A stretch of DNA of 64,000 bases from Paenibacillus ehimensis NBRC 15659 (GTDB taxonomy: Bacteria; Bacillota; Bacilli; Paenibacillales; NBRC-103111), in assembly GCF_004000785.1 (NCBI RefSeq), contig NZ_BILX01000020.1, forward strand, positions 37,593-101,592, given 5' to 3'. A model generated the notes under the pieces. That model did no database searches and had not been told where the DNA came from. It saw only the letters and a program-made list of their open reading frames with translations. Position 1 is the stretch's first letter, and every line of letters begins with the position of its first letter. The translations under genes were made by a program, and so were the position numbers. Positions 1 through 8,119 of the stretch are shown here, piece after piece.

Positions 1-432
1 AAAGCCGCCGGGGACGACCAGCCGGATGCGGTCCTTCTTGATCAGCTCGCTGATGATATGCAGATCGTTCGTGATGACCGTCAGCGGCGCATTGTCGAGC
101 AGCTTGGCCATCTCCAGCGTCGTGCTGCCGCTGTCGAGCGCGATAATGTCGTTCGGCTCGACGAACCGCAGCGCCCACTCCGCCGCCTCCCGCTTCTCGT
201 CCCGATGCTTCGGGTTCGGCGCGAGCCCGGCCAACAGGCCGGAATAGCCTTCATTGGCCAGCACGGCGCCGCCGTGAGTCCGGTGAAGCAGCCCTTTGCT
301 CTCCAGCTTCTCGAGATCCTGGCGGATCGTCTTTCCCGTCACCCCGAGCTTGCCCGCCAAATCCGCGACGGACACCTCGCGGTGCGCCATGAGCAGCTCC
401 ATAATTTTCTCGTATCGTATGATGGCTGACAT
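1..432 (-). CDS. DeoR-family transcriptional regulator (partial, C-terminus outside window)
   Basis: The N-terminal 144 codons are visible; family members usually have about 250 residues, so the sugar-phosphate sensing C-terminus lies off the window. The protein starts MSAIIRYEKIMELL and has the DeoR winged helix at residues 5-60, including VSVADLAGKLGVTGKTIRQDL and the family signature HRTHGGAV. The beginning of the DeoR C-terminal domain follows, with ALDSGSTTLEMAKLL and VITNDL. Such proteins are normally repressors of sugar or nucleoside catabolic operons released by a phosphorylated intermediate; the ligand cannot be told here. The ATG at 432 is chosen because the first helix of the domain follows at once. 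A G-rich stretch precedes it, and a better GGAGGG lies about 30 bases upstream. Confidence 0.9.
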   Translation of the reverse strand, partial: MSAIIRYEKIMELLMAHREVSVADLAGKLGVTGKTIRQDLEKLESKGLLHRTHGGAVLANEGYSGLLAGLAPNPKHRDEKREAAEWALRFVEPNDIIALDSGSTTLEMAKLLDNAPLTVITNDLHIISELIKKDRIRLVVPGGF

Positions 433-604
433 CGTTGCCCCCCGCTCTGCGGACTTGCTTCCCTCCTGCCAATCCGCACCCATATTTTTGCTGCCCCTAT
501 GGTAACACAGCTTCTTCGGGAAAACCAAGCACCCCCGGCAAATACGCCCGTATGTCCGTTCCGCTCCCCTTTCGAACGGACTCCGCCGCAAAATCCGAAA
601 CTCC

Positions 605-633
605 GTGACGCTGCCGTACCAAAGTGTTATAAT
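605..633 (+). promoter_or_regulatory. sigma-A type promoter of the aminotransferase gene
   Basis: GTGACG (605-610), 17-base spacer and a perfect TATAAT (628-633). The predicted transcript would begin near 640, about 20 bases before the ATG at 661, leaving just room for the TAAGGA ribosome-binding site at 645-650. Confidence 0.6.
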
Positions 634-660
634 ATGGTCTAATGTAAGGAATGAAGAAAC

Positions 661-1986
661 ATGGAAGGATGGACCGTTATGAACCCTCTTGCCCAAAGTT
701 TAAATGAGACCATTCAAAAGGAAAGCCCGCACGTCTACGAGATGCTGTCCGAGCTCGGCAAACAGATTTATTTTCCGAAGGTCGGCATCCTGAGCCAATC
801 CGCCGAAGCGAAGGCAAAGGCCAAGAAGTTCAACGCCACCATCGGCACGGCGCTGGAGAACGGTCAGCCGATGCATCTCAAGGTCATCCAAGATACACTG
901 TCCGCTTATAATCCGAAGGACATTTACGAATATGCCCCGCCGGCGGGCAAACCGGAGCTGCGCGCCGCATGGCGCAGCAAGATGATCGAGGAAAATCCGT
1001 CCCTTCAGGGCAAAAATCTCGGCAATCCGATCACGACGAACGCGCTGACCCACGGGCTGAGCATCGTGGCCGATTTGTTCGCAGGCCCCGGAGACGCCGT
1101 CCTTATCCCGGATAAAAACTGGGAAAACTACGAGCTGACCTTCGGCATTCGCCGCGGCGCCGAGCTCGTGTACTACCCGCTTTACACGGAAGACCGTCTG
1201 TTCAACGCCGCAGCGCTCCGCGACGCCCTGCTTGCACAGAAGAACAAGGGCAAAGCCATCGTCGTGCTGAACTTCCCGAACAATCCGACCGGCTATACGC
1301 CAGGTCCGGAAGAAGGGCGCGCCATCGTAGCGGCGATTAAGGATGCGGCGGAAGCCGGCATCAACGTCGTGGCTGTCACGGACGACGCTTACTTCGGCCT
1401 GTTCTTCGAGGATTCGCTGCACGAGTCGCTTGCCGGCCAATTGGCCGGGCTTCATCCGCGCGTGCTGTCGGTCAAGATCGACGGCGCAACGAAGGAAGAA
1501 TACGTGTGGGGCTTCCGCGTCGGCTTCATTACGTACGTCGGTCAAAGCGATGCAACGCTGGCGGCTTTGGAGCAAAAAACGATGGGCATTATCCGCGCGG
1601 CGATTTCGAGCGGTCCGCACCCGTCCCAGACGTTCGTGCTGCATGCGCTGCAATCGCCGGACTTCAAAGCCCAGAAGCAGGAGAAGTTCGAGATTATGAA
1701 GGGCCGCGCCAAGCGAGTCAAAGCGCTGCTCGATACCGGCAAATTCGATCAGGTCTGGGATTACTATCCGTTCAACTCCGGCTACTTCATGTGCCTGAAA
1801 CTGAAGACGGTCGACGCCGAAACGCTGCGCCTGCACCTGCTCGATAAGTACGGCGTCGGGACGATCGCCCTCGGCGAGACGGACCTTCGCGTCGCCTTCT
1901 CCTGCATTGAGGAAGCGAATATCGACGAGCTGTTCGAAACGATCTACCAAGGCGTTCTGGATCTCCAGAATGTCGCCGCAAAATAA
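661..1986 (+). CDS. PLP-dependent class I/II aminotransferase
   Basis: A 441-residue fold-type I aminotransferase, likely cytosolic. Visible landmarks are NFPNNPTG around residue 205-212 (substrate/PLP loop), VTDDAYFGLF around 240-250 (Asp and Tyr contacting the cofactor), the probable Schiff-base lysine in DGATKEEYVWGFR near 279, and the conserved arginine in LRVAFSC near the C-terminus. The amino-acid substrate cannot be read from sequence. Two starts are possible: ATG 661, with TAAGGA ten bases upstream, and ATG 679 (MNPLAQ), preceded by GGAAGGATGG. The latter would remove six residues. The gene appears monocistronic, with its own promoter and a terminator at about 2112. Confidence 0.9.
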   Translation: MEGWTVMNPLAQSLNETIQKESPHVYEMLSELGKQIYFPKVGILSQSAEAKAKAKKFNATIGTALENGQPMHLKVIQDTLSAYNPKDIYEYAPPAGKPELRAAWRSKMIEENPSLQGKNLGNPITTNALTHGLSIVADLFAGPGDAVLIPDKNWENYELTFGIRRGAELVYYPLYTEDRLFNAAALRDALLAQKNKGKAIVVLNFPNNPTGYTPGPEEGRAIVAAIKDAAEAGINVVAVTDDAYFGLFFEDSLHESLAGQLAGLHPRVLSVKIDGATKEEYVWGFRVGFITYVGQSDATLAALEQKTMGIIRAAISSGPHPSQTFVLHALQSPDFKAQKQEKFEIMKGRAKRVKALLDTGKFDQVWDYYPFNSGYFMCLKLKTVDAETLRLHLLDKYGVGTIALGETDLRVAFSCIEEANIDELFETIYQGVLDLQNVAAK

Positions 1987-2050
1987 GAAAAACTTCTATC
2001 GAAGTCTATTCATGGATGAGCGACCGCGGTATAGCGGAAGCTTTTCTTGC

Positions 2051-2097
2051 GATATAGAATTCATTCAGCTCCGCTGATAACTTATAAATTCTATATC
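2051..2097. repeat. 11-bp perfect inverted repeat in the intergenic region
   Basis: GATATAGAATT (2051-2061) and AATTCTATATC (2087-2097) are perfect inverted copies separated by 25 bases. They lie between the aminotransferase stop and the terminator at 2112. This could be a protein-binding dyad or an RNA hairpin in the 3' UTR; no downstream promoter was recognised that would make it an obvious operator. Confidence 0.5.
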
Positions 2098-2111
2098 AAA
2101 ACGAAATCCGT

Positions 2112-2147
2112 AAAAGCCGGGGTTCGCAAGAGCCTGCGGCTTTTTTT
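2112..2147 (+). terminator. intrinsic terminator after the aminotransferase gene
   Basis: The stem AAAAGCCG / CGGCTTTT encloses a 17-base loop and runs into seven T residues. Confidence 0.75.
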
Positions 2148-2236
2148 GCATTTGCAATCGACCGAAAAGGAATGCTACAATAAATCTATGTTAACACCTC
2201 GGTTAAGTGAGGTTTTGTCCGAAAGGAGGAATGTGG

Positions 2237-2602
2237 ATGACAGCCTGCCGACATAAGCACCCTCTTCATGTCCTTTTTGTGCTGCTTACCGGTCTGTTCC
2301 TCACGTTCTCCTGGTTCATCCCGATTGCCGAAGCGGAAAATCCGCCGCTCACGCGCTCGATGACGATAGGCCAATCGGGCGCCTCCCACGTTGTCTCCAC
2401 CGCTTCCCGTCAGCAGACGGACAACGACATGCACACACCCGTGCAAGGCTTGCCGGTTCTCCGTTCGGAAGCGATCCGGTTCCCCATGCCTGCCTTCATA
2501 CTAGACCAGCGATCGGACCGTTCCATTTTCCTCCTGCTCAAGCAGCAGCTCCTCATGCCCTTAAAATTTACGGTGATTACGTACCTCGCTCCCCAAGCTT
2601 GA
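2237..2602 (+). CDS. small secreted or membrane-anchored protein of unknown function
   Basis: A 121-residue protein I do not recognise. It has a clear export signal: basic MTACRHKH, a hydrophobic stretch to about residue 27, and a possible signal-peptidase site after AEA. The mature part is polar with a hydrophobic C-terminal third (FLLLKQQLLMPLKFTVITYL). The ATG at 2237 is preferred over the ATG at 2231 because the strong SD AAAGGAGG ends at 2229, which is eight bases from 2237. It lies 55 bases upstream of the khtT-like gene, in the position that khtS occupies in the Bacillus subtilis khtSTU operon. I see no sequence evidence that it is KhtS. Confidence 0.6.
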   Translation: MTACRHKHPLHVLFVLLTGLFLTFSWFIPIAEAENPPLTRSMTIGQSGASHVVSTASRQQTDNDMHTPVQGLPVLRSEAIRFPMPAFILDQRSDRSIFLLLKQQLLMPLKFTVITYLAPQA

Positions 2603-2653
2603 CCGTTTACGGGCTCCGGCAGCCGGACCCGCAATCCAAAGCTTGGGAGGAGA
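2592..2653 (+). promoter_or_regulatory. nested inverted repeats leading into the khtT ribosome-binding site
   Basis: CCCAAGCTT (2592-2600) can pair with AAGCTTGGG (2639-2647). Inside that lies a strong hairpin, TCCGG-CAG-CCGGA (2615-2627), flanked by GGG and CCC. The 3' arm of the outer stem ends in the first bases of the SD GGGAGGAG of the next gene. Folding could therefore limit translation of khtT; that function is inference. Confidence 0.5.
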
Positions 2654-2657
2654 TTCC

Positions 2658-3155
2658 ATGACAGATATCCGAGAGTCCGATCTTCCGGGAATCGGACGTA
2701 AATTTCAACTGCACGCACGCGGAGGCGATAAACTGGTCGTGGTCGTCCACGACGACGGAAGAAGAGAGCTGTATCATTTTGATCCGGACGATCCGGATGA
2801 GACCGTCTCCACGGTAACGCTGGACGACGACGAAGCCAGAATGATGGCCGGCATTATCGGCGGCATGAGCTATCGGCCCAAATCGCTCGAAACGATGGAA
2901 GTGGCGCTGGACGCCCTGGTCGTGGAGTGGTTCAAGATCGAAGCCGGCGCAGGCAGCGTCGGGCATACGATCGGCGGGCTGAACGTCCGCAAGCAAACGG
3001 GAGCGACGATCATCGCCGTTGCCGAGAAAAATCATACGCACTGCATTAATCCGGGCCCGGAGTACCGGCTTCACGCGGAATCGACGCTCGTCGTCGCGGG
3101 AGAACGCAAGCAATTGAAGGCGCTGAAGGAGCTCCTTCGGCAAGGGAGCCTGTAG
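2658..3155 (+). CDS. khtT: cation:proton antiporter regulatory subunit, KhtT-like (RCK_C/TrkA-C domain)
   Basis: A 165-residue soluble protein. The N-terminal half is a small beta-rich domain (IGRKFQLHARGGDKLVVVVHDD). The C-terminal half, about residues 75-160, is a TrkA-C/RCK_C domain (TIGGLNVRKQTGATIIAV, YRLHAESTLVVAGERKQL). In B. subtilis the KhtT subunit gates the KhtU K+/H+ antiporter in response to nucleotide ligands such as c-di-AMP and to pH. Here it precedes a KhtU-like antiporter by only three bases, so the two should be co-translated. The ATG at 2658 is chosen because GGGAGGAG sits six bases upstream. Confidence 0.85.
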   Translation: MTDIRESDLPGIGRKFQLHARGGDKLVVVVHDDGRRELYHFDPDDPDETVSTVTLDDDEARMMAGIIGGMSYRPKSLETMEVALDALVVEWFKIEAGAGSVGHTIGGLNVRKQTGATIIAVAEKNHTHCINPGPEYRLHAESTLVVAGERKQLKALKELLRQGSL

Positions 3156-3158
3156 CCT

Positions 3159-4400
3159 ATGGAGCACATCGTTCTAGAGATCGGGCTGGCGATTTGTCTC
3201 ATTGCCGTTGCGGGCTGGCTTTCTACGAAGCTGCGATTTTCCGTCGTTCCGTTTTACATTTTGATCGGGATGGCGGTCGGCCCCCATGCGCCGAAGTTCG
3301 GGGCATTCGATTTCCGCTTCATCGACAGCGCTCCGTTGATCGAATTTATGGGCCGCCTCGGGGTGCTGTTTCTGCTCTTTTATCTCGGACTGGAATTTTC
3401 GGTCGGCCGGCTGATCAAGTCCGGGCGCTCCATCGCGGTCGGGGGCACGATCTATATCGCGATCAATTTCACGCTCGGGCTGCTGTTCGGCTGGCTCTCC
3501 GGATTCCCGCTGAACGAAACGCTGGTCATTGCCGGCATTACGACGATTTCCTCCAGCGCGATCGTCGCCAAAGTGCTCGTCGATCTGAAACGGACAGCCA
3601 ATGCCGAGACGGAAATGATTCTGGGCATCATCATGTTCGAAGACGTGTTTCTAGCCGTCTATATCTCCATTCTGTCCGGACTGCTGTTAAGCGGAGCCAC
3701 ATCGGTAGGGGGCATTATCCTGTCCGCGCTGCTCTCGCTCGGCTTCATGCTCGCCTTCCTGATCGTCGGGCGCAAAGCGGTGCCTTGGCTGAACCGCTTC
3801 CTGAATATCCGGTCCAACGAAGTGTTTCTGCTGTTCGTCTTCGGCTTCCTGACGGTCGTGGCGGGCTTCTCCGAAACGATTCATGTCGCGGAAGCGATCG
3901 GGGCGCTGCTCGTCGGCTTGGTGCTGGCCGAGACCGAGCACAGGCACCGGATCGAGAAGCTGATTCTTCCGTTCCGGGATTTCTTCGGAGCGCTGTTCTT
4001 CTTCAGCTTCGGCCTGACCATCGATCCGCTCACGCTCGGCGGCGCCGTCTGGCTTTCGCTGGGCGCTGTGCTGCTGACGCTAGCTGGCAACTACGTGGCG
4101 GGGATGCTGGCCGGGCGAAGCGCCGGGTTGTCCCCGAAAGCGTCGTCCAACATCGGGCTGACGATCGTCTCCCGGGGAGAATTCTCCATCATTATGGCCA
4201 ACCTCGGCAAAGCCGGCGGACTGATGACCGTTCTGCAGCCGTTCGCCGCGCTATATGTGTTAATCTTGGCGATTCTCGGACCGCTGCTGACGAAGGAATC
4301 GAAGCTCGTATACGGCGTGCTGAATCGTTGGTTTAAGCTCGACGCCACGGCGGCCGCGCCGCCGGACCGCTCCAAGGCGCAGGAAAACCATCCGGCCTGA
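3159..4400 (+). CDS. khtU: K+/H+ antiporter, CPA2 family, KhtU-like
   Basis: A 413-residue polytopic membrane protein with about 12 hydrophobic segments and the Na+/H+ exchanger fold of the monovalent cation:proton antiporter-2 family. Recognisable stretches include GVLFLLFYLGLEFS, TTISSSAIVAKVL (the discontinuous helix region) and FGALFFFSFGLTIDP. There is no long C-terminal RCK domain, which fits a separate regulatory subunit, and the gene directly upstream encodes exactly that. The predicted role is potassium efflux in exchange for protons at the cytoplasmic membrane. Transcription ends at the strong hairpin at 4405. Confidence 0.9.
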   Translation: MEHIVLEIGLAICLIAVAGWLSTKLRFSVVPFYILIGMAVGPHAPKFGAFDFRFIDSAPLIEFMGRLGVLFLLFYLGLEFSVGRLIKSGRSIAVGGTIYIAINFTLGLLFGWLSGFPLNETLVIAGITTISSSAIVAKVLVDLKRTANAETEMILGIIMFEDVFLAVYISILSGLLLSGATSVGGIILSALLSLGFMLAFLIVGRKAVPWLNRFLNIRSNEVFLLFVFGFLTVVAGFSETIHVAEAIGALLVGLVLAETEHRHRIEKLILPFRDFFGALFFFSFGLTIDPLTLGGAVWLSLGAVLLTLAGNYVAGMLAGRSAGLSPKASSNIGLTIVSRGEFSIIMANLGKAGGLMTVLQPFAALYVLILAILGPLLTKESKLVYGVLNRWFKLDATAAAPPDRSKAQENHPA

Positions 4401-4404
4401 CGAC

Positions 4405-4448
4405 GAAAAAAGCCTGACGGAAGGGACCGCTCCCTTTTCGTCAGGCTT
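4405..4448. terminator. bidirectional terminator between khtU and ilvA
   Basis: AAGCCTGACG (4410-4419) pairs perfectly with CGTCAGGCTT (4439-4448), with an inner GGGA/TCCC pairing. A-rich sequence on the left serves the minus-strand ilvA transcript. The T residues on the right are a weaker run. Confidence 0.75.
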
Positions 4449-4460
4449 GTTCATTTTGGC

Positions 4461-5714
4461 TCAGATCAACAAATTAAACAAGTTCGGGTCCTTGTTAATC
4501 TCGCTGAACCGCAGTCCCCGCTGCTCCATCCGCTCGATCAGCGGACCGTAATCGTCCTTGTGCTTGAGCTCGATGCCGACAAGCGCAGGACCGTTTTCCT
4601 TGCTTGTTTTCTTCGTATATTCGAACCGCGTAATGTCGTCGTTCGGTCCGAGCACATATTCGAGAAACTCCCGCAAAGCGCCCGCGCGCTGCGGAAAATT
4701 GACGATGAAGTAATGCTTGAGGCCCTCGTAGATGAGCGACCGCTCCTTGATTTCCTGCATCCGGTCGATGTCGTTGTTGCCGCCGCTAATGACGCACACG
4801 ACATTTTTCCCGGCAATTTCCTCGCGGTAAAACTCCAGCGCCGCCACCGTCAGCGCTCCCGCCGGCTCGGCCACGATGGCGTTCTCGTTGTACAGCTCGA
4901 GAATCGTCGTGCACACCTTGCCTTCCGGCACGACGATGATGTCGTCGACGACTTCGCGGCAAATGTCGTAGGTCAGCTCGCCGACCCGCTTCACCGCCGT
5001 GCCGTCGACGAATTTGTCGATCTCGCCAAGCGTGACGATCTCGCCCGAGTCGACCGATTGCCGCATCGAAGGCGCCCCTGTCGTCTCCACGCCGATGACC
5101 CGGGTGGATGGGCTGACGCCCTTAATATACGTGCCCATCCCGGCAATGAGTCCGCCGCCGCCGATCCCGGCGAATACATAATCGACCTGCCCCTGCATGT
5201 CGTTCATCAGCTCCAGACCGACGGTGCCCTGTCCGGCAATGACCTTCGGATGATCGAACGGGTGAACGAACGACAGCCCTTCGCGCTCCCCGTAATCAAG
5301 CGCTTCCCGCAGCGAATCGTCAAAGGTGTCTCCGATCAGCACCACTTCGACGAACGGGCCGCCGAAGAGCTTGACCTGCGATATTTTTTGCCGCGGCGTT
5401 GTGGTCGGCATGAAAATTTTCCCGGGAATTTGCAGCGCATGGCAAGAATAGGCCACGCCTTGGGCATGATTGCCGGCGCTGGCGCAGACGACGCCTTTGC
5501 GCAGCTTGTCCTCGGGCAGGCTGCGGATCATATTGTAGGCGCCGCGAATTTTGAACGAGCGGACCACCTGCAGATCCTCCCGCTTCAAGAATACGTTGCA
5601 GCCGTATCTTTCGGATAGAATGAAATTTTTTTGCAAAGGGGTCTGATGCACGACGTCCTTCAGCAGATGGCTGGCGACGAGAATATCCTCTAGTTTCATA
5701 CTTGGTGCGGTCAT
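4461..5714 (-). CDS. ilvA: threonine ammonia-lyase (biosynthetic threonine deaminase)
   Basis: This PLP enzyme converts threonine to 2-oxobutanoate, the first step of isoleucine synthesis. The PLP-binding lysine lies in VVRSFKIRGAYNMI, the glycine loop is GIGGGGLIAGMG, and the serine/cysteine-rich end of the catalytic domain is VVCVISGGNNDI. One ACT-like regulatory domain follows (about residues 325-417, HYFIVNFPQRAGALREFLEYV). At 417 residues it matches the short Bacillus-type IlvA with a single regulatory domain. A longer version would begin at TTG 5732. The ATG at 5714 is preferred because GGAGGA lies ten bases upstream and would fall inside the longer form. Confidence 0.95.
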   Translation of the reverse strand: MTAPSMKLEDILVASHLLKDVVHQTPLQKNFILSERYGCNVFLKREDLQVVRSFKIRGAYNMIRSLPEDKLRKGVVCASAGNHAQGVAYSCHALQIPGKIFMPTTTPRQKISQVKLFGGPFVEVVLIGDTFDDSLREALDYGEREGLSFVHPFDHPKVIAGQGTVGLELMNDMQGQVDYVFAGIGGGGLIAGMGTYIKGVSPSTRVIGVETTGAPSMRQSVDSGEIVTLGEIDKFVDGTAVKRVGELTYDICREVVDDIIVVPEGKVCTTILELYNENAIVAEPAGALTVAALEFYREEIAGKNVVCVISGGNNDIDRMQEIKERSLIYEGLKHYFIVNFPQRAGALREFLEYVLGPNDDITRFEYTKKTSKENGPALVGIELKHKDDYGPLIERMEQRGLRFSEINKDPNLFNLLI

Positions 5715-5788
5715 AATCGTTTTTTCCTCCAACCCGGTGTACGCAAGTCTCGCGCCCGGCTTAACGGGCTTGCTCGCAATTTCTCCTA

Positions 5789-5816
5789 ATTATACACCGT
5801 TCGGCGCATCTGTCCA
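5789..5816 (-). promoter_or_regulatory. sigma-A type promoter of ilvA
   Basis: On the minus strand, TGGACA, 16-base spacer, then TATAAT. The leader of about 70 bases contains a small GCCCG/CGGGC hairpin. I looked for T-box features (AGTA loop, TGG-N-ACC bulge) and saw none. Confidence 0.6.
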
Positions 5817-5854
5817 TCCCCTATGGCAATTGCCAGGATAACCCGCCGCCGATG

Positions 5855-5883
5855 TTGCAAAGCGTTGTATGATCGGGTACGAT
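5855..5883 (+). promoter_or_regulatory. candidate promoter of the MBL-fold gene
   Basis: TTGCAA (5855-5860), 17-base spacer, TACGAT (5878-5883), reading towards the gene at 5947. It is back to back with the ilvA promoter. Confidence 0.5.
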
Positions 5884-5946
5884 GACGGTATCGGGGCATG
5901 ACCTCGACGCCATTTCTGCGGCAATTCCATAATCATGGAGAAATTT

Positions 5947-6789
5947 ATGAAAATAACGACGCTAATCGAAAATTTGAAGAATGATTCACAAGATTTAATC
6001 AATGAATCCGGCTTATCTCTTTACATAGAACTAGATAACAAACGTATCCTGTTTGATACCGGAAAAACCGGCAGCTTTATTACGAATGCACAGAAACTGG
6101 AAATTCATTTAGAGCATGTGGATGCCGTCGTGCTTTCTCACGGCCACCATGATCATGGCGGAGGTCTTCTGCCGTTCTTTAAGGTAAACAGCAGAGCCAA
6201 AGTCTACATGAAGAGGAAGGCTGCAGGAGATTATTATTTTCATATCCTGGGTTTTAACTAAAACATCGGCATCGATAAAAAAGTGTTCGAGGAGTATTCC
6301 AACCGAATTGCTTATATTGATCGTTTTACCGAAATCATGAATGAAATTTATATAATTACAGACATCGAGGAGCAGGATTTGACCCCTAGGGGAAATAAAT
6401 ATTTATTTGCCAAAGAGGGGAATAAGCGGGTTCAAGATAAATTTGAACATGAGCTCATGATGGTCATCAAGGAGCAAGACGGGATCTGCGTATTTACGGG
6501 ATGTTCTCATAAAGGTACCCCCAATATGATACGAGCCGCCAGAACTATTTTCCCCAGTCTAGATATTAAAGCGGTTATAGGCGGCTTTCATCTCATGACG
6601 ATACCGATGCTAAAATCATTCAGCGTTTCCCAGGAAGAGATTCAGGCCATTGCCCAAATGATCGTCGACGAAAATATCCAAAAAGTATATACAGGGCATT
6701 GCACGGGGGTAAAAGCTTACAAAAATTTAAAACATATTTTGGGTTCCAAAATCGAGTATATTCGAACAGGATCTCAGATCTATGTGTAA
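5947..6789 (+). pseudogene. MBL-fold metallo-hydrolase interrupted by a single in-frame TAA
   Basis: One continuous frame of 281 codons encodes a metallo-beta-lactamase-fold hydrolase: MKITTLIEN, LFDTGKTG, the zinc motif SHGHHDHGG, FTGCSHKGTPNMI, GGFHLM and YTGHCTG. The frame is broken only by TAA at 6259-6261, after HILGFN; homology resumes at once with NIGIDKKVFEEY. No base is lost, so this is a nonsense change rather than a frameshift. The first half carries the metal motif but not the later histidines, so neither half should be active alone. The second half could in theory restart at GTG 6283, but no good ribosome-binding site precedes it. The start at 5947 has GGAG six bases upstream. 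Base composition is clearly lower in GC than the flanks, which suggests acquisition. A sequencing error remains possible. Confidence 0.75.
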
Positions 6790-6792
6790 AAA

Positions 6793-6839
6793 AACGGACC
6801 TTCCTGCAGACGTTTAACATGGCTGCAGGAAGGTCCGTT
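6793..6839. terminator. strong convergent terminator
   Basis: A 17-bp perfect stem, AACGGACCTTCCTGCAG / CTGCAGGAAGGTCCGTT, lies between the MBL gene and the convergent SLH gene. The run of A residues at its left makes it effective for the minus strand. Confidence 0.85.
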
Positions 6840-6880
6840 CCCCGTTGTAACTCTAACCTTTTTTAATCGTTCTCTCTCGT

Positions 6881-8119
6881 TTATCGAATAATGATGGTGT
6901 GGACGAGTTGGTTTTTGCCTCTCAGCTCCAAGGAACGTCCTGCGGTCAGCTGGCTGACGTCGCCGGAAATGTAAACCTCGGATGCGATTCCGTATACGGC
7001 CGTTTGCACGCCGCCGCCGTTCACGTTTTGGTTAATCGTAACGTTGGCGAGGCCGCCCTTGGAGTTCAGCGTGTAGCTGTTCAGCGTTCCCGTTACCGTG
7101 AAGTCGGTTTGCTGCTGCGGATCGTTCGTCGTGTTCAACACTTCGACGTAGATCGCTTTGCCGCCGTACGTGCGGACCAGCACTTGATCGCCCGTACGCA
7201 GGTCGCCGGGAGCCACGCGGGAGCCGCTGCGGAACACGAATACGTTCGAATCCAGCTCGACGTTCAGCACCTCGTTGTTTTGCAATTTAACCGGCAGCAG
7301 GTTGTTGTTCAGCGCCCCGTTCACCGTGCCTTTCACCGATGCGCGGTCCGGCAGCTGGCTGCCCGTACGATCCAGCAGCGCAGCAAGCTCGGCGCGGGTC
7401 ACCGGCTTGTTCGGGCGGAACGTGTTGTCCTCGTAGCCGTCGATCAAGTTTTTCTCGATCGCCACGGCCACGTAGCCTACGGAGCCGGCGGAAATTTTGT
7501 CGGCATCGCGGAACGGAAGCTTGGCGTTCATTTTGGCTTTGGCTTCGTTCTGCAGCTTCATCGCTTTGACCAGCAGCGTTGTCGCCCACAGGCGGTCCGC
7601 TTCCTTCTCCGGCTGGATCATGTCGTCCGTCTCGGCGAACAAGTCGTTTTGCAGCGCGACGGAAACGTAGCCGGTCGCCCACGGATATTTTTGCTTTAAT
7701 TTGTCCGCATCCTTGAAGTTCAGGTTAGCCGCCTTCGCATCAGCCGATTCGGCTTGATCGCGCAGACCCATCAAGCGGACCGCAGCGGTAATCGCCTCGA
7801 TGCGGGTGATCGTTTTGCGCGGCTGGAACGTGCCGTCCTCATAGCCTTCGAAGACGCGCTTGGAAGCGAGGGAAGCGATGTAACGCTGCGCCCATTCCAC
7901 GTCCTTGCCCTTCAGATCGTCAAACGTCAGCTTTATATTGATATTGACATCGTCGTCAAAGTCCACTTTTTTCTCGATCTTGTCGCGTTTTTCCCAGTCG
8001 CGGTCTTTATCCTTGTCATGACCTTTGCCTTTGCCGTCGGCGAAAGCCGCGGTCGATCCGCCCAGCACCATCGCCAGGGTCAATCCGGAAATCACTGTCT
8101 TCTTGAAAGCTTTGCTCAT
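6881..8119 (-). CDS. S-layer homology (SLH) domain cell-surface protein
   Basis: A 412-residue exported protein. It has a signal peptide (MSKAFKKTVISGLTLAMVLG, cleavage near AFA), a charged Lys/Asp linker (GKGHDKDKDRDWEKRDK), then three SLH units between about residues 75 and 265. The SLH hallmarks are VFEGYEDGTFQPRKTITRIEA, YPWATGYVSVALQNDLF and IDGYEDNTFRPNKPVTRAEL. The C-terminal 150 residues look like a beta-rich domain (VKGTVNGALNNNLLPVKL, FTVTGTLNSYTLNS) without a name I can give. SLH triplets bind pyruvylated secondary cell-wall polymer, so this is probably wall-attached. ATG 8119 gives eight-base spacing from AAAGGAG; ATG 8122 gives five. Confidence 0.9.
   Translation of the reverse strand: MSKAFKKTVISGLTLAMVLGGSTAAFADGKGKGHDKDKDRDWEKRDKIEKKVDFDDDVNINIKLTFDDLKGKDVEWAQRYIASLASKRVFEGYEDGTFQPRKTITRIEAITAAVRLMGLRDQAESADAKAANLNFKDADKLKQKYPWATGYVSVALQNDLFAETDDMIQPEKEADRLWATTLLVKAMKLQNEAKAKMNAKLPFRDADKISAGSVGYVAVAIEKNLIDGYEDNTFRPNKPVTRAELAALLDRTGSQLPDRASVKGTVNGALNNNLLPVKLQNNEVLNVELDSNVFVFRSGSRVAPGDLRTGDQVLVRTYGGKAIYVEVLNTTNDPQQQTDFTVTGTLNSYTLNSKGGLANVTINQNVNGGGVQTAVYGIASEVYISGDVSQLTAGRSLELRGKNQLVHTIIIR

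Noticed and set aside
700..1950. A 416-codon open frame antisense to the aminotransferase gene
   Set aside because: It mirrors a gene with clear protein motifs, shows no family features and has no ribosome site. It is a GC-rich shadow frame.
5715..5934. T-box leader before ilvA
   Set aside because: There is no T-box bulge sequence, no AGTA loop and no terminator, only a short leader with a small hairpin.
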